DNA of 64,000 nt from positions 3,472,001-3,536,000 of the forward strand of contig NC_085886.1 in NCBI RefSeq assembly GCF_035222275.1. Direction: 5' to 3'. The DNA is from Podospora bellae-mahoneyi. Taxonomy: Eukaryota > Ascomycota > Sordariomycetes > Sordariales > Podosporaceae. A program made the translations under genes and the position numbers. Position 1 is the stretch's first letter, and the number at the start of each line of letters is the position of its first letter. The notes beneath the pieces are model-generated. The model was not told where the DNA came from. It made no database searches and saw nothing but the letters and a program-made list of their open reading frames with translations. Below, one piece after another: positions 10,824 through 22,441 of the stretch.

Positions 10824-12473
10824 ATGCCACACCGGGTAGCCAACTTCTTCCGGTCGTCGACCCATTCCCTGGAGCACCAAGTTTCGAATTTCACCAAAAA
10901 GTCATCCTCGGGTTCCCGGAGACGGGCTTCCCCACCCGGCAACGGAAGAAGTACGGGCTCAGAGCTAGTGGCCTATACATCTGAAGAGGAGCTTGACGAT
11001 TCCCATGCTCCGCCCTACGTTCCCCGCTTGAAGATGGGCGACTCCCGGACCAGCAGTTTTACCTCGGATTCACACAAAGAAAAGGATCATGGGCACCACC
11101 ACCGGCTCTCGTTTCCCGGCATGCATTTTGGGCGGTCCAACAAGGAGAGCCATGTACACACCCCCGCCTCGCTGGACTGGAAGCTCGAGTCTCCGCCCAT
11201 CGTCATGTACGGGAATGCCGAGAACAGCACCGGCGCTCTGCTATCCGGGCAGCTCTTTCTCCACATCAAGGATGAAGTCCTGGAGATCGAATCGTTTACA
11301 GCGACGCTCACTATCCGGGTATCGCAAAAGAAGCCTTTTGCCAACCATTGTGCCGAGTGCACCAGTCAGTGTACCGAGATCAAAAAATGGTCTATGCTCG
11401 AGCACCCCTTGGTGATGATGAGAGGTAGGTGATGTTTGAGATGTGGCCTTGCAAATCTCATAAGCTGACACCGTGTCACATTAGGCCAACATTCGTTCCC
11501 ATTCTCTGTGCTCATGGAGGGCCATTTACCTGCCAGCATGGAAACTCCTCTCGTCTCGATCTCATACGAGTTCAAAGCCGAAGCCATTCCCAGGAGCAAC
11601 GGCATCACCCCGGTACCGCCCATCAGGCTCGAAAAGGTGCTCGATGTCAAACGCAGTCTCCCAGCATCCGAGATACCACATCACTCCATCCGAGTGTTCC
11701 CTCCCACCAACATCAAGGCCAGTGCGCACTACCCTCACGTCATACACCCGATTGGAAGCTACACTTTGGCACTTCGACTGGATGGAATCTCTAAGCTCAA
11801 TCCAAGGGTGAACACGATAGAATACTGGAAACTCAAGAAGCTCACGTGGCGACTGGAGGAAACGATCAAGACGGTAGCACCGGCATGCGGTCGGCACAGT
11901 CCCAGATTGGGAGATAGTGAGGAGGGTGCGCAGCCCAAGAAAGGCATCGTTCGTAGCGACACGCGGATCATTGGTGAAAAGACGCTGTTCTCGGGCTGGA
12001 AAAGTGACTATACCAGCGCCAATGACGCCAAGGTGGAGCTCGAGCTGGAGTACAGCCTAGGGAAGCACGCCAGGTCTGCCTGTGATACCAAGAGCCAGGA
12101 TGGGACCGAGGTGAGTCACCAGCTGATGGTGGAGATGGTGGTCTCTCAGGAATGGGCGCCAGTGAACAAGCCCTCTCTGGTCACTCACACCGGGGTTGGA
12201 CGCATCCTGCGCATGCATTTCGGCACCATTTTGACGGAGCGTGGGGGCATTGGGATCAGCTGGGATAACGAAGCCCCGCCTATTTATCAAGATGTGCCCC
12301 CCAGCCCGCCCGCTTATTCTCAAGAAACCAATCTGCACAGCGACGCGTCAATTGCCGAGATGATTGAGCCACTGGATGGCGCTCTGACAGCGGGCCCGGT
12401 GCACAGGTTGGTGGTGGAAGAGGAAGGAGGAAGCTCTCGCGGTCATCGGAGGGCAAGTTCTGAAGGGAGGTGA
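10824..12473 (+). CDS. LDB19/Art1-type alpha-arrestin (ubiquitin-ligase adaptor)
   Basis: Two exons, 10824-11424 and 11485-12473, with a 60 bp intron (donor GTAGGT, acceptor TTAG); the joined frame is 529 residues. ATG 10824 (MPHRVANFF) follows a short in-frame stretch without an earlier ATG. After a Ser-rich N-terminus of ~110 residues comes the LDB19/arrestin-like fold: SPPIVMYGNAENSTGALLSGQL, the Cys-rich CAECTSQCTEIKKW, then FPFSVLMEGHLPASMETPL, which reads straight across the splice junction. Two PY motifs, PPIY (~465) and PPAY (~475), lie in the tail. In yeast, Art1/Ldb19 uses such motifs to bring the Nedd4-family ligase Rsp5 to plasma-membrane transporters for ubiquitination and endocytosis. 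The same role is inferred here. The C-terminal ~50 residues are acidic/Ser-rich. Confidence 0.9.
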
Positions 12474-13432
12474 AAAGCCCCTTTCAGCTGGGCCCGGACG
12501 TTCCACTGCAGTCAGACTGGTGGGAAACCTCCACCCTATGGTCAACAAGCGTGCATTTTCGAAAAGGGAGACGGCGAGCAATGGGCTTGACAGCGGCGTT
12601 TATTTGTTTTGTTTGCATTATACCCCTGGGAACAGCGTCAGCAGCACGCATGGCAGTTCTATCTACAATCTTGCAATTTGGGCGTTTTTTTCTGTTTGGA
12701 CTTGTTTCAGGGACTCAAAAAAAGGAAGGAGGAGCGGGGATGAGAGCAATCGGTCAGTTTGGTGTCTATAGAGCAAGAGTTGTTGCGTCTTCAAAGGGTC
12801 TGGCATCTCCTCGGCTGGAGCATTCAAGAAAAGGGCGTTGGGAGGCAAGGAAATTGAAAAAGGGGAAGGGTCTGCATCTGTCATGATTCATGGCCATGAT
12901 CGAGAGAGTGGGAACAAAGGTGTATATATATTGTACATACTCCCACAATGAAAACAACACGAACATAAGAGTCTATTGCTCTTTTGCTTTTTTTCCAAAA
13001 TTGATCTATATTAGAGTTGCCCTGGGAATAGAATCAGGATGATGTCAAAACCATGTCATGTAGGTACTTCCAGTTTGCGGGGAGGTGGGGGTGGGGAAGT
13101 TGGCTTATCGATAAGTCACCTAACCCTTCATGGACGTTTACTCACCTGCCGTTAGCTCAGGTTCGATTGGTGGTGACTCGACGGAGCTTCGACTCAACCG
13201 GCGAACCTAGGCCTACATTCCAGCATCTTGGACTCATTGTTCCCTCTAGACTTACATCCCTCCTCGTGTCTTCTTGCATAAATAGCCAGCAGCAGCTGTC
13301 TTTGGTAATTGCACTGACCCAGCTGGTGTCTTTTTTCTGAGTTGGTATCCGGTGGAGCTTGCTTTCTTGTTGGTGTTCCATCCGTTTGCATCGCCTTCAT
13401 CTAGAAGCTCAAGAGAGTACCCCGCCATAATC
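12474..13432. other. intergenic between arrestin and GTPase genes
   Basis: Contains the arrestin 3' UTR and the promoter/5' UTR of the GTPase gene. Frames of up to 138 codons occur but look like chance; no RNA gene is seen. Confidence 0.5.
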
Positions 13433-15443
13433 ATGAACAGCAAATCTGCAAAACAATTGCCGCACGAGAAGCGGAAAGGAGAAGCAGCCCTCAGCGACTT
13501 CGCCGAGTATGTCGAACAGCAACAAGCGCTACGTTTTCCGCTTTCCAGAGCACCCGCGACCAGCAGTGCTGCCCACCATTCTGCCACAGCCAAGAGTGCC
13601 CAGGCCGCCGCCGACCATGAGCACCATGACGAGCTCGATGACATTCTCGACAGCCTCGACCTTTCTGACCCAGCGCCGCGCGTGAGGTTACGAGAGTTTC
13701 TACTGTCTCCGGAAAGCAGCACGGACGCCCTGGAGGGGCTCTCCGAGATCATACAGAAACGGTTACTGGAGGGCCATGGCGAGACCGTGTTTGATGTGGG
13801 CGTGGAGGACAATGGCGACAGCATGAAGCTTACACGAGATGAATGGGACACGGCATACAAACGCGTCATCGACGCCGCAAAGAAGCTCGGGGCAGACTGT
13901 CAGCTCTTGTTGACCAAGAACGTGGGCGGGGAGCTGGATGGAGCTCCCACCAAAGACAAGGATTGCAGCGGCAAAGTGATGGTACGACAGGCTCCTTCCA
14001 CCGTCGAGGAGGTCATCGAGACCAGGATAGCAGTGGTGGGAAATGTTGACGCCGGGAAAAGCTCCATGCTGGGCGTGCTGGTCAAAGGCGATCTTGACGA
14101 TGGAAGGGGTAAGGCGCGAGTCAACCTGTTCCGGCACAAGCACGAACTCGAGACAGGGCGGACATCGTCTGTCGGCATGGAAATTATGGGGTTCGATACC
14201 AAGGGCGAAGTTGTAGTGTCCGACACGCCAGGCCGCAAGCTATCGTGGGAGGAGATTGGAAAACGCAGCGGCAAAGTAATCACTTTTAGCGATCTGGCTG
14301 GTCATGAACGTTATCTTCGCACCACGGTCTTTGGACTCTTGTCTAGCAGCCCAAACTACTGCCTGCTGATGGTGGCAGCAAACAATGGGCTGATCGGCAT
14401 GAGCAAAGAACATCTTGGCATTGCCCTTGCCCTGAACGTGCCCGTGATGGTTGTCATCACCAAGATAGACATCTGTCCGCCACAGATTCTGGAACAGACG
14501 GTCAACCAGATCACCAGGATACTAAAGAGCCCGGGGGCCCGGAAAATACCAATATTCATCAAAAACCGCGAAGAGTGCATCAACACGGCCACCCAGTTTG
14601 TGAGCCAGCGTATCTGCCCTATCTTCCAGGTCTCCAATGTGACGGGTGAGAACCTCGACCTGGTCCGATCCTTTCTCAATATTCTGCCACACCACGGCCG
14701 CTACGACGCCGAGGCTCCATTCGAGTTCCACGTCAATGACACCTTCAGTGTGCCGCACGTCGGAACGGTAGTGAGTGGTATCGTGAAGTCCGGCGTCATC
14801 CACGCAGGCGACGATGTACAAATAGGGCCGGACTCCCTGGGTCGATTTACCCAGACATCTATCCGTTCGATCGAGAGGAAAAGAATTGGTGTCCCCATGG
14901 CATCCGCCGGCCAGTCCGCCTCATTTGCCCTTCGTAGAATACGACGCAAGGATGTGCGGAAAGGGATGGTTGTTCTCGCCAAATTGGACGGCGCCCCCCC
15001 AAAAGTCTATCGCGAGTTTGTTGCTGAAGGTAAGCCACATATCCCACCCCCGCGGTACCTAGGAAGATGTCGCACTCTCGTGCTAAATCAGTCTAGTCCT
15101 CATCCTATCACACGCCACGACGATCAAAACCAAGTACCAGGCCATGTTGCATGTCGGACCTGTTTCGCAAACTTGTGCCATCATTGACGTTGATCGCCCC
15201 TTTATACGAACTGGTGACCGAGCTACAGTCGCGTTTCGCTTTGTGCAACGGCCCGAGTATCTTGCGCCGGGAGATCGGTTACTTTTCCGCGAGGGGAGAA
15301 CAAAAGGTCTGGGGATCGTCAAGAGTGTTGGGTATGATCCGTCTCAGCCTTTGATGGCCAAACAGGGAGACGAGGGTACTGCCCCCCTTCCACAAACAGC
15401 AACAGAGGAGAGTAAAGGAGCTGAGGTGATGGCCGACGCATGA
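13433..15443 (+). CDS. GTPBP1/2-type translational GTPase
   Basis: Two exons, 13433-15029 and 15097-15443, with a 67 bp intron (donor GTAAGC, acceptor TCTAG), giving 647 residues. Splicing joins REFVAE to VLILSHATTIKTKYQAMLHVG, a typical last-domain motif of this family. G1 is GNVDAGKSS (~203-211), G3 is DLAGHERY (~287) and G4 is TKID (~343). NLFRHKHELETGRTSSVG is the switch I region, with the T-x-x-G pattern of GTPBP1 and GTPBP2. The C-terminal beta-barrel domains include RRIRRKDVRKGMV and RFVQRPEYLAPGDRLLFREG. Mammalian GTPBP1/2 act on stalled ribosomes and mRNA turnover in the cytosol; a similar role is inferred. The N-terminal ~110 residues are hydrophilic and variable. Start chosen as the ATG beginning MNSKSAK; upstream codons lack another ATG. 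Confidence 0.92.
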
Positions 15444-16028
15444 TCTGTCTGTTTGAAAGTCCCCTCGCCACTAGGGCTGTACATCAGCACCCTTGATTGT
15501 TTTGTTGAGAACAGATAGAATACCGGGGACGATGCAGCGAAATCGAGCATTTTCAGGAGCGCTGGAAGTTCGGGCAGGCCCCATGTGATGGGTGACTTTT
15601 CATCTTGGTTTTACATTTGTTTTTAAAATATATTAGTGTGTTTTTTCTTTTGCCTTTATAGTTGTCATCAATCTTCAGACGAAACGGTGGCTCGCACCAA
15701 GCCGCAATCTCTGAAGGTCCCTTTGACGACTCTTTTTGGAAGGAGTGTACTCCTCTGTTGTAGCTAACCAGTAATGGGCCTTCCCATACATTCCATTGCC
15801 AGACCCATGTGATCAGGTCTTGATTCGGATGGGCCAAAAGCAGCCAAGAGCGCGTTCTCGTTGACACCTCCAGCGAACAGTTCGGCGATGCGGTCCAGGG
15901 CTAAGGCTAAATTCTCATCTGTTCAGATACCTGGGTCGGGGTAGCATGAGCAATAATGGTACTGAGTGTAGCCTTGATCGTCAAGTGCTTCATGGCTGGA
16001 CGCGCTGAAGGCATGGATATAGCCACTT
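15444..16028. other. intergenic between convergent GTPase and lsm3 genes
   Basis: Both flanking genes end here. A T-rich stretch at about 15597-15660 could hold polyadenylation signals. No gene seen. Confidence 0.5.
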
Positions 16029-16554
16029 TCAGTGAATCCGTGACTGAGGGGAGATGAGCACAACGCTATCACCTGCATGAAATGTTAGCCGGGGTCCACA
16101 GACCTGATGAGATGGATCTAAAAAGTACTAACCTCTGACAAAAAGCATCTCGGATTTCCGGCTGATAGTCTGTATACATCGAAGGGCACATTTTAGCCGC
16201 AGTTTTTGACATGGCATCCAACAGGTAGGTGCCCCCCACTATGATGGACTTTTCACTGACCTTGACTTCTTCGTCGTTCTCCTCGTCTTCAACCACGTAT
16301 ATCGTCTCCTCCACATCCCCCAAGATGAGATTACAATGGCTGTCGTAAGCCTACATAGTTAGGTTAGTCGCAGAAAAAGGCCAGGAGGTGCTGGAAGTGC
16401 TGGCAGTGTTGAGAAAGGAAGGCAAGCTTACGTGGAGCCGACCCTTGAGCTCACGGTCTCCCCTCAGCTTCACAAACACAACCTCATCGAGCAGCAGGCG
16501 GACGAGATCGAGGGGCTCCGAAACGGGAGGCGCCTCCTCTGCAACATCGGCCAT
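16029..16554 (-). CDS. lsm3: U6 snRNA-associated Sm-like protein LSm3
   Basis: Four exons on the minus strand: 16554-16432, 16350-16261, 16169-16133 and 16072-16029, total 294 bp, 97 residues. Introns of 81, 91 and 60 bp have GTAAGC, GTCAGT and GTTAGT donors and TGTAG, ATACAG and TGCAG acceptors. The joined protein carries Sm1 ([44 protein letters not shown], here spread over exons 1-2), an acidic linker ([11 protein letters not shown]), and Sm2 with the diagnostic [14 protein letters not shown] across exons 3-4. The usual length of LSm3 is about 90-100 residues. LSm3 is shared by the Lsm1-7 ring (cytoplasmic decapping) and the Lsm2-8 ring (U6 snRNA in the nucleus). The very small third exon (37 bp) makes it easy to miss in automated calls. 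Confidence 0.95.
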
Positions 16555-17045
16555 TTTGAGGGGTTGTTTTTGGACCGAAGCTTAGTGTGCAAGGATCAAG
16601 AGAATGAAGTTGCCGTCGTTCTGTTGTTGTGGTGGTGGTTGTAAATCGTTGTTTTGAACGTGGTTGTTTGTCGTCGTCAGTTAGCAGTTCAGACAGCAAC
16701 TCATCCCAGCCTGGTTGGTGACTGCCGAGTGAGCGAGCGATGGGAGTGAGTTGAGTGGGTGCACGCTGGAGTCCGTTGTGATGGATCTGCCGGCTGACAC
16801 CGCCTGCCATGCTGGGTTCGTGAACCATGGTGGACAGGGGGAGCCCTATAAGTGGGGCATTTGACAGGAGCTTTTTTGACATCCAAGTTGGGTTCTCATT
16901 TTCATGGGATTTCGACATACATTCTGCCCGAGAGTGGCAGTCTTGAGAAATCCGGGTCACGTAGTAGAGAAATTATGATATTATTACAAGTTCAACTACG
17001 CTGTATGTGCTTCCTTGGCTAGTCCAGGGACTGGCAGCCATCGCC
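16555..17045. other. intergenic upstream of lsm3
   Basis: Promoter side of lsm3 and 3' side of gpi12. Short overlapping frames only; nothing recognisable. Confidence 0.5.
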
Positions 17046-17975
17046 TTATTTTCTCTTGATCTTTTCCAGCCGGAGATCATTGATGTACATGTACCTGCTC
17101 AGAGTGATCCAGCCGTAACGGAACCACACCATCTGACTCTTGTGCGCCGTGGTCATGGCTTTCCACGCCGTTGTGAAGCTACCATGACCAGCCAAACCAT
17201 TGAGAAACACGAGCCCACCGGGGTGCTTTTTATCCCTCTTGCCGGTACCAATTGCCCAGCTCAGTAGGGTAGGGAGGACGTCGAGAAAAGCAGAGTATTT
17301 GCGGGCTATTGGGACGGTTGTCAAAGTATAAAGATCGACGGGGGGTGCCCATCCCGCCTTGCCCGCCACGAGGGCACCGACAAACTCTTTGGCGCCATGA
17401 TACAGCGAGATATGGTTGGGATGACTTGACACACCACCGGCGTCAAAGGTAATGAGCACATCTATGGAGGCTGTGGGGGGCGATGAGGCACCCTTTGACT
17501 TGTTCAATTGAGGCGCAAAGGCAGAAATAAGGAGGTCCGAGATCTTGCCCGCATCCCAGGTCGTGGTCATGCTGTCGCGGAACTCGGGCTTCTCGACCAC
17601 AAAAACATCACTGGTGGACCGCAAGCCGAGGACCACACCAGATTTGGCCAGCTCTTTCTTTCGGGTCTCCCCCAAGCCATCCGCATCACCTGTGTCAAGA
17701 AAAGAATATCAGTACTTGTGCGAGAACCGGGGAGCTCTGGCGAAGTACGCACCGCTACTCAAGCAGAGAATCTTGACATGGTTGCCAATTTCAGGCCGCG
17801 TAAGGGCGAGAACTGTGGGGGCAAAGAACATGGCCTCATCGTCCGGGTGCGCAATCAGAAGACAGATGCTCTTGTTCTCCAACTTTGGAAACCGCGTCGA
17901 GACCACAGAGGCGGTGTATATGTAAAGTGACGGGAGCACGACAACCAGCACGGCGAAGATGGTGAGCAACTCCAT
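17046..17975 (-). CDS. gpi12: GlcNAc-PI de-N-acetylase (GPI12/PIG-L)
   Basis: Two exons on the minus strand, 17975-17753 and 17689-17046, with a 63 bp intron (donor GTGCGT, acceptor ACACAG), giving 288 residues. Splicing joins ILCLSSG to [13 protein letters not shown], the conserved PIG-L block. Residues 2-22 form a single N-terminal membrane anchor; the rest faces the cytosol. The zinc and catalytic motif AHPDDE is at 42-47, and the second motif HPNH follows GGVSSHPNH. The enzyme removes the acetyl group from GlcNAc-phosphatidylinositol, the second step of GPI anchor synthesis at the ER. It is divergent from the next gene on the right, with 577 bp between starts. Confidence 0.95.
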
Positions 17976-18552
17976 CTCGATTTGCCCGAGCTCGACGGCG
18001 ATATCGTCCCAAATCGTTCGTCTTGTCGAAAATCGGGCGCACAGTCAGGCAGGGGCCGAAAAGCGAAGCGGTTCAAAAAGGAGGCGGGTCGCAAATTTCT
18101 TGGGCTGTTACTGCAAGGGACAACCGGTCTGAGAGAAACAATGTTTTCGTGGAAAATGCATCAGGCGCCACTTTTGCGATTGGCAAGGTTCCCCTAGTCC
18201 TCATCAAGTTCAATGGACCTGCGGATAGTGAAGCTCACATTACGTCGTTACCAAGCCCTGTCCCGGAAAAAGGAACCACAGAAGCCTTGTGTAGGTATGC
18301 CGTACTCAAAGTTGGAGAATAGAGAGCTATGGCTATGAAAAGACTCATCTCTGTTTGTACCGGCCAGAAGGGTTTGATGCATGCACAGGGAGCTGCCCCA
18401 CTACGGCGGCGCAGCGCAACAAGAGCTCCAGTGGAGCTGTCAGCCACGCTTCTGGGAAGTGATTGCTGTATTTAATTAATATGTATTAGCGCCGCGAAAC
18501 ACGCTCGCGCGTTCTTACTTCTCGTCTTTTTTCTCCCTGGACCTCGACGACA
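17976..18552. promoter_or_regulatory. divergent promoter region (gpi12 and membrane protein gene)
   Basis: This 577 bp between two divergent starts must hold both promoters. No specific site could be assigned with confidence. Confidence 0.4.
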
Positions 18553-19306
18553 ATGGCAAGACAACGGAAAGACCCCGTCACCAAGGTCAGACTCAGGCAA
18601 CCTGACCGATCGGGCCCGAAGGAGAAGACGCTGCTGGAGATTGCCCAGGAGAGGAATCTCTTTGCCGAGGCCGAGAAGCGACAAAATGCGCTGAGGAAGA
18701 AAACCGGAAAGTCCGGGACTGTTGATGGGAACAGCAGCAGCGAGGATGACGAAGAGGACGACGAAGAGGACGAGGAGAAAGGCTTGTCTCCGACCGCCGA
18801 GCGCATTCTCGAGACGATGCTCTGGGCTTCGTGTCTGTCAATGCTGCACTTTACACTCGATGTGCTGGTCCAGCACCAGTATTCGGCTGACCGTGTGGTA
18901 TGGCCCACGGTCTGGACGAGGTTCTTCCAGGCTCTTCTTGGTATGTGTGCCATTTCTTTCTCTTGCCACCCGGATCGGCCGCGCTGACGCAATTCACCAT
19001 CCAGTCTTCGGATTACTGGTTTATACCCTCCACCCTCACCCATCGAAACCGACGCTCGTACCTGGCCTACCCTTGCGATATCAGTCGGCCCTGAGGCAGT
19101 CCGTCTTTTTCGTTTGCAGCATATGCGCCGGCTGCTACATGACTCATATCACGAATATGTTCGGGTATCTGGCAGTCATGAAGCAGGCGCCGTCTCTCGG
19201 GTGTCTCTGGGTGTGGTCCGTGATCGAACTCGAACTCCCCTGGGCTGTTCTCAGCCTTGTTGGAGCCGGGGGCTTTCTGTGGCTCAACGGCTATGACATC
19301 AAATGA
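18553..19306 (+). CDS. small multi-pass membrane protein (possibly DUF7719 type)
   Basis: Two exons, 18553-18940 and 19005-19306, with a 64 bp intron (donor GTATGT, acceptor ATCCAG), giving 229 residues. Without splicing the frame ends soon after the donor; with it, ALL joins VFGLLVYTLHPHP. The N-terminal ~80 residues are charged, with a KEKTLLEIAQER helix and an acidic tract (EDDEEDDEEDEE, ~64-75). Then come about four hydrophobic segments: AERILETMLWASCLSMLHFTL, FFQALLVFGLLVYTL, SVFFVCSICAGCYM and the C-terminal LPWAVLSLVGAGGFLWL. It ends NGYDIK. I believe this layout belongs to a conserved fungal family annotated only as DUF7719, but that is from memory and unverified. Function and compartment are unknown; ER is a reasonable guess. 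Confidence 0.82.
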
Positions 19307-20230
19307 ACCTCAAGAGAGGCACTCGTGTGTGGGGCTGGGGACCAGTTTGGGGTGGGCACTTGGGAGAAGGAGGGGGAAGGGGGTTCTTGCAGCTTCAAGG
19401 TGTGGTGGGATATCTAGGGCCAATCGTGTAGGTATGGACGCATGCATGTCACCCGAAGGTACCTCGTCCCGAAAATCACTTCCTGCTTCTCTCCCCGCCC
19501 GACTGGTGCCGCGCAACCTCCTGTCCACTCTGGTATCGGGTGGCTGGAGGGATGTGATGGGTGCGTGCGGCTTGGGCGTTTGGAAAACGTCCCTCGCGGC
19601 TGCGGTGCAAGCGCCACGTCGGTCACCGCACCGGACAGGGAGACTGGAACAGCATCACCACTCTTTCCGGAATGTCTCACTTTAGTTAGCGTTAGCTCGG
19701 ATGCGGCCGTTGAGCGGTATGTAGTTGAGCTGGCCGGTCAACAAGCCCGGCGCGACTTCTTTGTCAAAACTGCATGCAGTTGAAAAACATGCCATGAGAC
19801 ATTTCCCTCATTTCCCCAACTGGAGGTCCAGGCCCGATGGAAGGTCCATGTACCCAGGACCTGCCCTCTTCTCGACGGAAGCAACAATGGCAAAGACAAC
19901 AACACCATGCATCGGATTGCAGCCGGCGGCGTTTCTGCCCGCCAAGGAAACCTGCTGCCTCCGTCGCGCTTGCAGTCTCTTCCACTGACGATCGCGGTTC
20001 GAGGAAGAGTTTAAAGCTGGCCGGTCCTGCTCTGTCCACGCCATGGCCCGTCTGTCTGGCTGTCCCTCGACCTGCCTCACCAACGCTAAACATTACTCAG
20101 ACTCGACACTTTCAACACAGTTATATTCAGCCGCATACCCACGCTTGTATTCTGCCGTTTTGCTCCTCGTCAGCCTTATCCGAGCATCGTTACGGACGCC
20201 GTCAAATACCCCTTCCCCTTGTTGGCCACC
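19307..20230. other. intergenic upstream of chitin deacetylase
   Basis: GC-rich, with several chance frames on both strands and no domain. The last ~200 bp is pyrimidine-rich, as expected for a 5' UTR/promoter. Confidence 0.5.
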
Positions 20231-21001
20231 ATGACGATGATGCGGCTGTCCACGTTGCTCTCCCTCTCTGTCGGGCTGCTCCACTCAGGTGGGCAAGCCG
20301 CACCAGCCGACACCAGCAGACTGGCGCCCAGGGTACCTAACGGCGTGATCATTGAGCACTGCACTGTTCCCGGTACCGTGGCCCTCACGTTCGATGACGG
20401 TCCCTTCAGCTACACCGGCCATGTCCTGGACCTCTTGGACGCGTACGGTGCCAAGGCTACATTCTTCGTCAACGGGGAGAACTGGTCTCACGGAATCGAT
20501 GACCCCTCGACTACGTGGCCCAGCATCCTGAAACGCATGGTTGCCTCTGGTCATCAGATTGCATCTCACACTTGGTCTCATCAAGACCTGACGTACGCCA
20601 GCTGGGAGCAGCGAAGATACCAGATGCAGCAACTCGAGACATCCCTTCGAAATGTGATTGGCAAGGTCCCAACTTATATGAGACCGCCTTATGCCAACTG
20701 TGGAGGCGATTGCCTCCCCGATATTGAGAGCTTGGGGTATCACGTGGTCAACTTCGACGTCGACACCAAGGACTACCTTCACAACTCGCCAGGCACCATC
20801 CAGGCGGCGATAGATACTTTCTCGTGGGCGGTAAGCTCTGGCGGCCAGTCATCATACCTGGTGCTCAGCCATGATGTACATCAAACTACCGCCGAAATCC
20901 TCACTCCCGCCATGTTGGAAATTATTCAGGAGAACGGATTGAGGGCTGTCACGGTTGGCGAGTGTTTGGGTGACCCGGCAAGCAACTGGTACCGCTACTA
21001 G
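20231..21001 (+). CDS. secreted chitin/polysaccharide deacetylase (CE4, NodB domain)
   Basis: Single exon, 256 residues. ATG 20231 sits in CCACCATG, a good start context. Residues 1-24 look like a signal peptide (LSTLLSLSVGLLHSGGQAAPA). The NodB fold is complete: motif 1 TFDDGP (Asp55, Asp56), motif 2 SHTWSH (His113, His117), motif 3 RPPYANC (Arg151), motif 4 around DVDTKDY (~176-182), and motif 5 LSHDVH (His214). All catalytic and metal-binding residues are present, so it should be active. The length fits single-domain fungal chitin deacetylases without a carbohydrate-binding module. It likely converts cell-wall chitin oligomers to chitosan. Substrate preference (chitin, chitooligosaccharide or acetylxylan) cannot be told from motifs alone. 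Confidence 0.95.
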   Translation: MTMMRLSTLLSLSVGLLHSGGQAAPADTSRLAPRVPNGVIIEHCTVPGTVALTFDDGPFSYTGHVLDLLDAYGAKATFFVNGENWSHGIDDPSTTWPSILKRMVASGHQIASHTWSHQDLTYASWEQRRYQMQQLETSLRNVIGKVPTYMRPPYANCGGDCLPDIESLGYHVVNFDVDTKDYLHNSPGTIQAAIDTFSWAVSSGGQSSYLVLSHDVHQTTAEILTPAMLEIIQENGLRAVTVGECLGDPASNWYRY

Positions 21002-21355
21002 CGGGCAAATGACGATTGATGACGCTATGAGCCAGGATATCTCAATGAGCGACGATCAAGATATGACGGGCAGGCGGCGGTAATGATGATGCTTATAACG
21101 GTTGTTTGGTCCTGGGCTCGGAATTTCTGAATCACATACTGTTGGTGGAACATGGTCTGCACAAAAGGGAACTTACCCTCTGTTCCTGGTGATTGACCGA
21201 AGCTTTAGGAGTTGGCATTGCTCTTCTTTAATCATTTATCTGTATCGCATAACTAATAGTCCTAGTCGTCTACGGATTTCTAATCCTACACTATAATATA
21301 CTTTATATCGACATGTGTGCTGCATTTCCATTCATGGCTTTGATTTAGAACCATC
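21002..21355. other. intergenic between convergent genes
   Basis: 3' regions of the chitin deacetylase and the hydrolase genes. AT-rich from about 21230 to 21310; nothing else seen. Confidence 0.5.
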
Positions 21356-22441
21356 CTAGAGGTTGTCAAGCAGATGTTTAATTTCCTTGGCCACAAATTC
21401 CGGGTCGTCCTTTTGTATAAAATGCCCGCATCCGCTGGCAACCTTCACTGTATTGGAATTTCCCGGGCTGTGGACAAGACGAAGGAGGCCATCATTATAA
21501 CGTGACCACGTTGGGTTCATAAAAGTGTTGATAACTTGCTTCGGGACAGCCATGGTGCCCTAGCAGAATTGAGGCACAGTGTTGTCAGTAGGAGAGTTAA
21601 AACCACAACGGATGATTGCTCGGCTCAGGAAGTGTTTACTCACTTTCTCGCACTGCTCAGCGAACTCATCCCAATCATGCCCGACGACGGTCAACAGCGG
21701 TGCCTTCTCGCTGGGCTTCTCATCTCCCGGCGCACCTATAAGAGGGAGTGAGGGTCTGTCGGAAAAGGGCAACATCTCGGCCAGTTTTCTTCGGTCAAAA
21801 TGTTCAGGGTTGGGAACCGTCGGGTGGAAGAATTTGCGAAACTGTGAACGCGTGTATCGCAATTCTTGCGGGGAGACGCCTTTTGGCAAGGAGCCTGGGT
21901 CGAAGCCAGCGTCGTCGGGATCTGGGAAGATGGAGACGAAATCTGTGTTGGCTATCATCGAATCCAGGAAGAGGTATGCCGATATCTGTGTTTGGTCTGC
22001 ATGTGCGTGGGCGTAGAGGCGTGCCAGGGGGCAGCCAATGGAGTTGCAGACAAACACCAGACGGGCTGACTCCAGGTTTGGGAGGTGAGGCGACGAGCTG
22101 GTGAATTGTGTTAGGAGCTGGTGGAGATCGAAGACGATGTCATGAGCGTCATGGCTGTAGGGGATGCTATTGGGGTCATCGGCTGGGTCGTGGTCCGAGT
22201 CTCCTTGGCCATAACGATCATAGGTAAATATCGTTGGAGGGTGCTGATTGTTGTCGGAGAAACTGGAGAGAAGGTGAGATATGGCCGGCGACCAGGCCCT
22301 ACGTGACAAAACCAGGCCATTAAGAAATACTACCAGGACGTCTGAGAGGTTGCGACTGGTACTTGGTGAATGGGCGGAGAAGACAGATGCCCTGAGAGAT
22401 GCACTTGGTTTGGTGGTGAGGGTGATGGTGATGTCCTCCAT
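21356..22441 (-). CDS. alpha/beta hydrolase family protein
   Basis: Two exons on the minus strand, 22441-21644 and 21559-21356, with an 84 bp intron (donor GTGAGT, branch CTGAC, acceptor CTAG), giving 333 residues. Splicing joins EQCEK to GTMAVPKQVINTFMNPTW. It has VVFLNGLVLSRRAW as the oxyanion-side strand, FTYDRYGQGDS (~72-82), and a nucleophile elbow FVCNSIGC with Ser134. A late acid candidate lies near VVGHDWDEF and the catalytic His in SGCGHFIQKDDPE close to the end. The C-N-S-I-G elbow departs slightly from G-x-S-x-G but keeps the serine. No signal peptide is seen, so it is probably cytosolic. The substrate is unknown; relatives include epoxide-hydrolase-like and esterase-like proteins. 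Confidence 0.88.
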
